The notes under the pieces: generated by a model
Databases searched by the model: none
What the model was told of the DNA's origin: nothing
What the model saw: only the letters and a program-made list of their open reading frames with translations
DNA from: Anthoceros angustus
Taxonomy: Eukaryota > Streptophyta > Anthocerotopsida > Anthocerotales > Anthocerotaceae
Direction: 5' to 3'
DNA length: 64,000 nucleotides
NCBI GenBank assembly: GCA_010909165.1
Contig: MU008181.1
Coordinates: 186,001 to 250,000, forward strand
In this document: positions 55,849 through 64,000 of the stretch, piece by piece
Position numbering within the stretch: position 1 is the first letter of the stretch
How the letters are laid out: the number at the start of each line of letters is the position of its first letter
Program-made: the position numbers and the translations under genes

Positions 55849-58800
55849 CGTTCATAGTCCAACAAGAGACCGTGGCAGGATGCCCAGGTACTGTACATGA
55901 CCTTTGATGTTTTCTACGTTGGCGACACAAAAGACATGTTAAGGCTCTCTTGATCACATGTGTGGAACTGTTAGGGCCAGGATTTTACAGCGTTTCTTTC
56001 ATGTTAGGAGTAGCAATGAATGCCTGTGCGTGTGTAGCCGGACATCAGGGTATTATGGGTCTGTTATAAGAATGTGTGGATGTTCACAATCTGCTAGGTG
56101 GTAGTCAATTGCTGAAGCGTGAGAAAGGATGCCTCGAGTGAGCACCCTTTAAATTGGTATTGTATTCAGCGTTCAATGGCAATTCAGCAGAACAGGCCAA
56201 GAGCCTGTATCCCCATGCCCCTTGTTTTGGCCACAGGCCATCTCCCTGGCGTTGGAGCCAAGGCCCTTGTCTGTATGGCCGTCCTGTGGTGAAGTGGCGT
56301 GAGCAGAAGTACTAACCCAGGGTGTCCCCGACCATAATCAATGTGCCCCCCAACGAAACACATTGGGCAGACCCTGCTATCGTGAAACTGGGGAAAAGCC
56401 CAGTTTATGGCTTAGGCCAAATGGACACACATTTATAAGAACGCCGTGATTAAGCATCCTGAGCTTAGATCGGTACTTAGATGGGGTGCTTAAAGGGAGT
56501 GGATGCCCTTGGTGCAAGTAGCTTAGCACATCATGGTATAAGTTGTTAAGTACCAAGTCCCATGATGGAAATCCGTCCTTAGTGGACTTAAATAAAATTC
56601 TTCTTCTTCTTCTTCTTCTTCTTCTTAATGTATTTGCATCCGTATGCCCGTGAGAATTATTGTAGTGAACCAGCACATCTTGCCATGCCTGTATGATCAT
56701 GTGCCCGCCCTGCATCTCGTTTTGCCAGACACTAGCAGAATTTGTATGGGTCTATAGGCAGGCACTAACTAACCTTCTGAATTTGCATGTGTGAATGTGT
56801 GTACTACCCCCGGTAAGTTAGAGCAATATTGAACAAAACATTTCTTCAATGCAAAGGGAGAGATTCATTCCATTCTCATCATCTTTGTTACGATGAGAGG
56901 TAGATAAGTATTAGCCATCCGCATCCTTGTCTCACTTTTGACAGGATGGAGCAAACGCATTAAGGACTCCTCTACTAAAGGACTACCACCTCGTCTATTG
57001 GAGTTCTCCAAAGATGTGATCCCTCCAAAATACGGAGGCACTACCTAGTTTACTTGTTGGACATTGATACATCAAAAAACATAATGAGTTAAAATATACT
57101 TAAACAATATATAAATATATATAACATACAGGTGAAGATGGATCTACTATTATATCTATTATAGGACCTTCCCTAAAAAAAATCTTCTTGTAACTCAACT
57201 CCTTTGAAAGAAATTCGCTTTCTCTTTGAAACAAGGAGGCGGCTTGTTCCTGATCTATCTTTAAGTAAAATGCCTAAGGAGAATTTTGCGGAGGGATCAA
57301 AAAGGTGCCCTTGAAATTTACAATTACTCACACAGAGCAAAGATGGGGATTTGTCCTCCCACACCCCCACTGAGCCGGCAACTCACAGACGTAAGCGAAA
57401 CAATGAGCAGGCCAAATCCTGTTCATCTGGCCACCCTGGGAATGCAGCTCCTGCGAGGAAGGAGTTGGAAGTGAGATCTCCAGGAGATGGCAAATTTATA
57501 TGGGAGACATACAAGTGCCTTACTCACTCCTAGCCCGGTTATATTAGTTAGTACTCCAAAGGGTTCTTAGTGTGGGTGCCCCTTGATACATCGGAAATAT
57601 TAACTCAAACCTTGTGCCTCCCAGAGTATAAGAAGGGAGTTCAAAATTAATATTGTATGGGAGACATACAAGTGCCTTGCTCACTCCTGGCCCGTTTGTT
57701 TTTGTTACCACGAGTACTGTACACTACAATCCTGTTTGGCTTTGCTTATTGAGTTTGCCCCAATCTAATAATTGAGAAAGATTTAACCTTGACTCACGTT
57801 GCTCTAACATATGGCTGATAGCTGATGATTTCTCCATTATGATGTGGCACATGAACATCAAACTCCTTCTCATGAAAGCAAGAAGACCATTTTCACCACT
57901 CCATGATACCGCTATATCCTGCCCTCTTGTTTTCCTCGAATTGTGATTTTCTGCACGATGAATGTGCGCGGTGGTTGTGAGCATAAAACCTAGCTATGCT
58001 CCGAATCGTTCACAACCACCTAGCTATGCTCCGAATCCTACCTATCCATGAGCTAAGGATTCCATTATGTAGAAGCTCATATATCCTTATTTTCCTTCCA
58101 TTTCAAATATTTATTTCTTAAGATAAAGTGATCACATTATAAACCTTTGATATTTATTGAAGGCACATTGAACTAGACACATTTAGCCAGTAGTATCTCC
58201 TCGACATGACGCGTGTCGCATATTGCGCAGGGTTTGTTATGGCAGGATTTTAATCGAATTCTCGAATTCAACCCTAATATATGTACTCCAGACGATGTAC
58301 CTAGTCCCGTTCATGTAACCATCAATGACGATTCCAGCCCCCTCCTCGTGACAAATCCTTGCTGTGCGAGCTGGCACATGCCCATGTACCTACATCTCAT
58401 GCGGCTATTCCTCAAGCCATATTCATTTTAACGATTACCGTAAACCTCGTTGCCGACGTCCAGATACATAAGACTAATACAATGCCCTCGTTGCGCACGT
58501 CCAGATACATAAGACAATGCAATGGGTCCTACCCCGACCAACTCGACAGCAAACAACCAAGATATGTCCAGTGTCCAGACATACCAATAGAAAGTCAGAC
58601 TTTTGTGCGCCGTATTGAAATGCACTCCTCCTACTGCCAGCATCGAATGTAATCAGAGCACCAATTGCCTCCAAACGCACTGGAACTGTGCGTGATGCCT
58701 CCCCCCGAAGAGAACATTCCAGCCACAGCCTACCTAGTGCCGGATCCGGCATGCCTTCCGCATACATTATTTACACAGCTGAAGAAAGACATCTCCGAAC

Positions 58801-59105
58801 CTCGGATGCAGAGCAGGTAATCGGAATATGGAACCCGCTCTGCTCTGGGCGAGTGGCAACCTACATGCTGGTCGGCCACTTCCCTACCCCCTGCTCCTGT
58901 TCCCATCCACAGACAAACGGATGGAAGACTCTAGCTCTGTTTAACTACTGCCGTTGATGTTCGTCTCGCTCTTCAGATCGTGTCGTGTCAGGCTGCAAAA
59001 ATATCAACCAGCTGCCGCGCAGTGAAGTGTCAGCCAACACTTCCACTTACACCCAGCCCTGACAAATCACCGCCTCCGTCGCCTGGCCCTCCTTCCAAGT
59101 TCCAG
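55849..59105. other. Spacer with small repeats between PPR 3 and the GDU-like gene
   Basis: No gene recognised. It holds a (TTC)n microsatellite at 56598-56626 and a repeated pair beginning TATGGGAGACATACAAGTGC (about 57498 and 57656). A duplicated ACCTAGCTATGCTCCGAATC lies at about 57988-58040, and a duplicated ACGTCCAGATACATAAGAC at about 58458 and 58498. Confidence 0.5.
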
Positions 59106-59558
59106 CTAGCTGCTCGGCTTGCTGGCCTGCCGTGCGCTGTCGGCCTCCCGGGGCTGGTGCGAGGTAGGCAAGTCACTTCCGCTGTCCACCGGGTGAGCGA
59201 GGTAGGTAGGCTTCTCCTCCCCGGCCATGATGACACACACGCTCGGACTTTTCCCCTCCATCGGCGCCATGGCGACGTCGTCGCCCCGGGGCCGGGGATC
59301 CGTCCCCGCACCCTGAGACTGAAAGAAGAGCGGATTTGTGGCGGGATAGTGCATCGCCTGCGCCTGCTGCCGCCGAAACGCTGCCTCCACCCGATCTCGT
59401 TGCCGCTTCCTCCAGCACAGGCAGCATATGAAGAAGAGCGTGAGCGTCAGGATCAACGCCATCCCCGCCACCCCCGTCACGAAATACACCACCGCAGAGT
59501 GCGCCGGCACGCAATCCCCCGCCGCACTCATCCCATAGTAGCGGCACCGCTGGCCCAT
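59106..59558 (-). CDS. GDU: GLUTAMINE DUMPER-like membrane protein
   Basis: A 150-residue protein if read from ATG 59558 (MGQRCRYYGM); a later ATG at 59531 (MSAAGDC) is also possible. Residues 21-49 form one transmembrane helix (VVYFVTGVAGMALILTLTLF, then FICCLCW), followed by a basic KRQRDR stop-transfer stretch. Residues 109-113 are the diagnostic VIMAG motif in VCVIMAGEEKPTYLAHP, matching plant GLUTAMINE DUMPER proteins. GDU proteins are small single-helix plasma-membrane proteins that raise amino-acid export and interact with the LOG2 ubiquitin ligase through the VIMAG region. The frame stays open upstream to 59990, but that part shows no GDU features and a possible acceptor (GGCACAG) lies just before the chosen ATG, so upstream exons cannot be excluded. 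Confidence 0.85.
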   Translation of the reverse strand: MGQRCRYYGMSAAGDCVPAHSAVVYFVTGVAGMALILTLTLFFICCLCWRKRQRDRVEAAFRRQQAQAMHYPATNPLFFQSQGAGTDPRPRGDDVAMAPMEGKSPSVCVIMAGEEKPTYLAHPVDSGSDLPTSHQPREADSARQASKPSS

Positions 59559-59792
59559 CTGTGCCGAACCTGCTCCATCACACATCCACAAAATCATACG
59601 AGGACGCAAGCTTCGGGCATGGCATATCAACCCCTCCCCTAACATGCAAGCTTCGGGCAAATTTCTCATCCAACAAAACAAGTGCTCACCATCCAGCACC
59701 CGCCGTGTCTGGCTCCCTCCATCCTCCGCAATTTGTTTGGACAATCTCGTCAAGGCAATTCCCCACGTTCTCATGTCAAAAACACTCACACA

Positions 59793-59814
59793 GCCTGCCT
59801 GCCTGCCTGCCTGC
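59793..59814. repeat. (GCCT)n microsatellite
   Basis: Five GCCT units in the presumed upstream region of the GDU-like gene. Confidence 0.9.
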
Positions 59815-61984
59815 GCGATTGCTTGCTTCAAAATCTGCGAGACGAGAACAGAGACTGCAGTCGGATTGAAATTCCGCACCACCTCAAATCCAAGAAGAGG
59901 AAACAGAACCGTCGCAAACGCCAATCGCCTACCTCTCCACAACTTCAGAAGCGGAGGCCTGAGACGATGGTGCACAAGCCAGCAGCTCACGCTGTGCTCC
60001 CACTGGCTGGAATGGTGGTTATCCGGAATCCCGCTGGCTCACGCTGCCCGCGAGCTGGGAGGAGCGGACGAGTGGAAGACACGCCTCGTCTCGGTCGGGC
60101 AGCGATGGGGAGGACCCGAGAGGGAGCGAGCCAGAGGAGGGAGCCCAGGTTCCAACACCGGGGCAGAGGCTGCCAGTGTCGCTTCTCCGGGACTTCAAAA
60201 CCTGGGCTTCAGAGACTCCCACGCCTGTGCAGTACATACATTCATTGACTAGTTTAGGCGACCATACACGGATGATCGAGGCAAGGCAGGACAGCCGGCA
60301 CAAACCCACGCCCCTGCACCGGCACCGGCGCCGGCGCGGCGCCGGCACCCGCACCGGCGGGGAGCCACCGGGCTATACGGGCTCCAAGGGGCGCTTGGCG
60401 GGCTTTGGGGCGGGGAGCGGCTAGACTGGGCGCGGCGCCACGCCGACGGGACACCGACGGTGGAGCGTGGCGGGCCGGGGAGATCTGTCTCGGTTTGCCT
60501 GGGCTGGAGTCCGACTGTTGCTCCCAGCGCTCGGTCCCGAGTGCCGCCCACATCTCCCGGGATCTTCCCTATCCGAATTCCCGCTTCCTGCGCCTGATAA
60601 TAAACCTTTGGGATAATCCAGCTGGAGGTGATTATATATTACGTACTGTCGGATAGGATATGTGGGAATAATGTGTACATGGACTAGGACTTTGACTGAG
60701 GTATATACTGTGATTCGTGAATATGTGAATGAGAGGCACGTATGTGCTGGTCAAGTATGTCTGTCAGGAGAGACCGACCTCTTGTCCTGCCCAGTCATCA
60801 GTCGTTTGCCTGCAGATATGCGGTCCGGGAGTCAGGAAGAGGAAATAGAAAAGAGGAGTACTGTCCCGGGTCCCCAAGTTTGAAAGCGGGCAATAAAAGA
60901 TGAGCAGGCATTGCGATTCCACAGCACCCCGAGCAGTGAATGCTATGCGCTCTCATCACCCATGTCTGGTACAGCACAGGGCTCGCTCTCATGTCTTTGC
61001 CACCAGGCTTTCAAGCCGAAAGAGATTGTGGGTGGTGGGCTCTGCCCATCCTGCCCCGTTCTACCCACCAGCACTTCTGCAAAGTCTCGACGTAAAGCAC
61101 GTAACGACCGAAGCAGCAGGAGTGAATTCAATGTCTCGTCTCAGTGACCAACATGAGAGGAAGCCAGGTTTTGTGGACCATGGGGGTTCTAGTTTAGTGC
61201 TCTCTCCGTCACCAACTGCGGAGATTCCCCAACTTAGGAAACGCCTTCTGTCAGTCAGGCTTTCACGCTCATTTTCTGCACTTTCTGACTCCTGCTGGCA
61301 TGAATTCACACGTGTTTCATGCTTCTAACATCCATGGAGAAACTTCAAGAATACTCGACTGATGAGAGAGCCTCGTTCTGGAAGGCTTTGCTCCAAGAGG
61401 ACGCTTGAGCATCTTTCTGTAATCAAGGCGAGAAAACTTCTTGGCCGCTGGATCACTGGCATGTACACACGTACCTTGTGTTGACTGCAACGGAGACAAG
61501 AAAGGCGGATGAAATTCCAGGCTCCGCATATGCTTCTTGGTCCATGCATACTGCATCAAGAGGATTTTGTGACACTTCTCTACAAAATTACAGAAATGCT
61601 GAAACAACTTCTCCACAAAAATACAAAAATGCTGAAACAACTTCTCTACAAAATTGAAAGGCTCAAGTTGATATGGCACTTCCATCTGCATCAAACCCTC
61701 TTTCCTTTGGAAGGAGTGGACAACAGAAATCAACACAACTAGGCGCAAGGAGTGGACAACAGAAATCAACCCAACTAGGCGCATCATACAAACACGGGTC
61801 ACACGGGTCCAAAATTGAACAATCGAAATCAACCCACCAAGCTTTGCGAGAGTTCAGTCCGGAAGGCAACAGAGATAATTAAAAGAATGTGGAGGAGTCC
61901 CTCACTTGTCAAATCACAAAATTGGCCAAGCTGGAACGCCCGTTCTACATCTGACAATCTGTCTAACCGTGAACTGAACCTAAT
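59815..61984. other. GDU upstream region and calnexin 3' flank
   Basis: Includes a very GC-rich patch at about 60305-60500 with repeated CACCGGC/GCCGGCG words. Two small tandem duplications lie near the calnexin end: about 33 bp at 61574-61655 (ATGCTGAAACAACTTCTC) and 36 bp exactly twice at 61711-61782 (AAGGAGTGGACAACAGAAAT). No gene recognised; the open frames in this part lack familiar domains. Confidence 0.5.
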
Positions 61985-63400
61985 CTACAGTTCATCGTGA
62001 ACCTCACCCAGAGACTCCTCCTGTCCAAGAACCGAGTCAATCTCCTGCACGGCAGCCTCTGCTGCTTCAGCCTTTTCTTCCGGGAGGAGTTCCTCTTCAT
62101 CTTCCTCATCATCGTCGTCATCCTTGTTGGCTTCCACCTCGGCCTTTCTCTTGGCCTCTTCTTCCTCCTCAACCTTCTTCTCGGCCTCAAACTTCGGCTT
62201 CCACGTCTCGTCCCTGATCTTTCTGGCCACCTCCTCGTCATCCGCGATCAAGATGTTGTCAAACAAGATGTCCTTCTGCATCGTCCAGATCTCGATTGCC
62301 ACCGCGGTGACGGGCTCCAGCGACGGCTTCTCGAGCTCGAAGTAGTCGGGGTTGGGAATCTGCTGGGGTGCCCACTTGCCCTTGTACGCAGGGTTCTCGA
62401 TGAGCGGAGCCTTCCACTTACCCTTGTACGCAGGGTTCTTCTTCAGCGGCCTCCTCCACTGTCCGCAGCCGGGTGCTTCGGCACACTTGGGGTTAGCCAC
62501 CTTCGGCGGCTCCCACACGCCATCCTCCTCGTCATCCCAGTCCTCCGGCTTCACAGCCTCCTCATCGTCCACCTCATCGGGCTCATCATCCAGCCATCCC
62601 TCCGGCTTAACCGCCTCCTCATCCGCAACCTCCCTAGGCGCCTCCTCGTCCCAGTCCTCCGGCTTGCTCGCCTCGGGATCCGGAATCTTGGCCCGCTCAT
62701 CCCAGTCCTCCGGCTTCTTGTCCTCCGGATCAGGAATAGTGGCGGGAGGAATGACAGCCGGCTTGAAGTCGGTCTGAGACAGCAGATCCGCCGTCTTCTT
62801 CACCTCCCCGTCCACCAGAATGCTCACGCTGTGGTTCCCATGCAGCACCGCCGTATACACATGCGACAGCTTGTCTCCGGCCGGCACCGGGGGATTGGCC
62901 AGGTGGTGCTCCACCACCTCCCCGGTCTTCGGGTTCTTGTGCCGGAAGATGAAGTGCACCTTGTTCGTAGACCCGCACTTGTCCGGCCCGAACATGACGC
63001 TGTAAGGCGACGAGTTGTCGAGCAGCGAGGGCTTCCACCCCGCGGCCTGCGGCTCCAAGAACTTGAGGTACGCCCCTCCGCATTGCAGCCCGCTCTGCAG
63101 CCGCACGTCATACTGCAACACCACGGTCCCCTCCCCGAACACCACCTTCTCCGGCACCTCCACGGCTATGGCGTGCTTCCTGGCCACGTCGTTGGCCAGA
63201 AGGCCGTAATCCTCGTGCCCCTTGCTGGCCTCGTGCTTCCACGTTCCCTCGTACTCCGCCTTCTCGGACGGCACCCAGCGGCCCTCCCACGTCTCGTCGA
63301 AGGGCTCGTAGAACGCCGGCCCCGCCCCGGCCACCGCGACCGCAGCGGCAGCCAGGCACAGCAGCAGCTGATGCATCATAGTCACGCTCCGCCGAGCCAT
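61985..63400 (-). CDS. CNX: Calnexin-type ER lectin chaperone, soluble form ending in HDEL
   Basis: A single open frame of 471 residues from ATG 63400 (MARRSVTMMHQ) to TAG 61985-61987. It has a hydrophobic signal peptide (residues 9-26). The globular lectin domain has FDETWEGRW near 33-42, TWKHEASKGHEDYGLL near 53-68 and the lectin-site Cys pair C107 (GLQCGGAYLKF) and C142 (MFGPDKCGSTNKVHF). The P-domain (about 222-355) has four type-1 repeats (IPDPEDKKPEDWDE, IPDPEASKPEDWDE, EEAVKPEGWLDDE, EEAVKPEDWDDE) and four type-2 repeats (two NPAYKGKW), so it is calnexin-like; calreticulin has three of each. C306/C312 form the PKCAEAPGC pair. After EIWTMQKDILFDNILIA comes a Glu/Lys/Asp-rich tail ending EVHDEL with no membrane helix. 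It should bind monoglucosylated glycoproteins in the ER lumen. The frame is open further upstream, but that part has no signal-like start. Confidence 0.93.
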   Translation of the reverse strand: MARRSVTMMHQLLLCLAAAAVAVAGAGPAFYEPFDETWEGRWVPSEKAEYEGTWKHEASKGHEDYGLLANDVARKHAIAVEVPEKVVFGEGTVVLQYDVRLQSGLQCGGAYLKFLEPQAAGWKPSLLDNSSPYSVMFGPDKCGSTNKVHFIFRHKNPKTGEVVEHHLANPPVPAGDKLSHVYTAVLHGNHSVSILVDGEVKKTADLLSQTDFKPAVIPPATIPDPEDKKPEDWDERAKIPDPEASKPEDWDEEAPREVADEEAVKPEGWLDDEPDEVDDEEAVKPEDWDDEEDGVWEPPKVANPKCAEAPGCGQWRRPLKKNPAYKGKWKAPLIENPAYKGKWAPQQIPNPDYFELEKPSLEPVTAVAIEIWTMQKDILFDNILIADDEEVARKIRDETWKPKFEAEKKVEEEEEAKRKAEVEANKDDDDDEEDEEELLPEEKAEAAEAAVQEIDSVLGQEESLGEVHDEL

Positions 63401-64000
63401 GGCTGGCGTCCTCGCAGCTCTCTCGCACAGGGCAGCCCCGCGTCGCAATCCTCGCCCTCGGGCCCGGGCCTCGCAGGGAGAAGCTGGCGGAAAGATAGCG
63501 GCAGCTGGCGAGGAGTCAGTGGTGACGCGCCCCGACCCTAAGATGAGCTCGTCAAGCCATGCATACATGTAGCATGCATTGCCCCGATATCGAGCAAAGG
63601 CAAAGAAGCTCCCAGAACCCGGAAACCGAGAACGCGACCCTGGTTGGTGGCCGCCTTGCCCTAACTCTCTCCCATAACGTGGATTCCACGTACCCTCTCC
63701 CTTTGTCTCGTCAAGGGGATCACGCCAAGCACGCCTCGGCCCCATCCGGCGACCGTCCCTCGACCACGCTCGAGTACCTGCATCAGATTCCACAGATCAA
63801 TCTCACATGGCTGTTGTGATTGTCCCGTAACGGGTTTTTCTTGGGCTTTCTCTTGCTCCTGCTCGGCTTATTTGCCCGCTATGTGATTGTTTGATTGACG
63901 ACACCCTTGTTGAGTGTGGGTATGCGTTCAGGAGACGGAATATGCTCCCGTCACACCAACACGATTCCGGAAGCCGAGCGAAACGAATCGCCGGAACAGC
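63401..64000. other. Calnexin upstream region
   Basis: GC-rich 5' flank of the calnexin-type gene. It contains a CGTGG-type word near 63678 (ACGTGGATTCCACGT, palindromic around GGATTCC), which resembles plant stress or ER-stress box cores, but I cannot assign it with certainty. Confidence 0.35.

Noticed and set aside
59559-59990. Upstream extension of the GDU-like frame to 294 residues
   Set aside because: The extra residues look like translated non-coding sequence; GDU proteins have short pre-helix N-termini, and a splice-acceptor-like site precedes the chosen ATG.
60019-60553. Arg/Ala/Gly-rich open frames in the GC-rich patch
   Set aside because: They arise from CACCGGC/GCCGGCG repetition in several frames at once and have no recognisable domain.
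61985-63400. Calreticulin as the identity of the HDEL protein
   Set aside because: The P-domain has four repeats of each type, including the calnexin-type KPEGWLDDE unit and the PKCAEAPGC pair; calreticulin has three and lacks these.
61997-63541. 514-codon open frame on the plus strand opposite the calnexin gene
   Set aside because: It is the shadow of a GC-rich, repeat-containing coding strand. Its Leu/Arg-rich sequence has no domain and the opposite strand is clearly calnexin.

Overview
The window is nuclear DNA of a land plant with a compact genome. Spliceosomal introns of roughly 60-120 bases interrupt a very large conserved gene (midasin), and the gene content is plant-type: midasin, NOG1, a WAT1-related transporter, a sporopollenin-type polyketide synthase, GLUTAMINE DUMPER, calnexin and three PPR editing factors. 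The PPR proteins end in KPAxA-box, GRP-ending DYW domains. From memory of the literature this DYW:KP class occurs in hornworts, ferns and some lycophytes, the lineages with U-to-C organelle editing. With such short introns a hornwort is the best single guess; this is an inference.

Region 1 (1-7.7 kb) is a scrambled mosaic. Pieces of three genes (a plus-strand ASCL-type type III polyketide synthase, a minus-strand WAT1-related transporter and the 3' end of midasin) alternate, many present two to four times, with 5-12 base microhomologies at the joins and homopolymer-length differences between copies. It is either a complex template-switching rearrangement or a misassembly. The implied original order is PKS (+, stop at 4560), WAT1-related (-, about 7193 to 4972), midasin (-).

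Region 2 (7.8-32.3 kb) is a complete-looking midasin (MDN1) gene on the minus strand, with six AAA modules, a long linker, an acidic D/E-rich stretch and a C-terminal MIDAS/VWA domain. Region 3 (32.4-38.6 kb) is AT-rich and gene-poor, with a 0.87 kb direct duplication, TCCAAGG runs, a 7 x 25 bp tandem array and an AATATGC-rich array.

Region 4 (38.6-55.8 kb) holds three minus-strand, intronless paralogous PPR genes of about 7, 4 and 11 P-L-S triads; the third is broken by many small indels. The plus-strand ribosome-biogenesis GTPase gene NOG1 lies between the second and third and carries two 1-nt frameshifts around its P-loop. Region 5 (55.8-64 kb) contains a GLUTAMINE DUMPER-like gene and an intronless, GC-rich calnexin-type gene whose product lacks the expected transmembrane helix and ends in HDEL.

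Midasin and NOG1 both act on pre-60S ribosomes. The PPR proteins are candidate organelle RNA-editing factors, possibly for U-to-C editing. Calnexin acts in ER glycoprotein folding. No operon-like coordination is implied.
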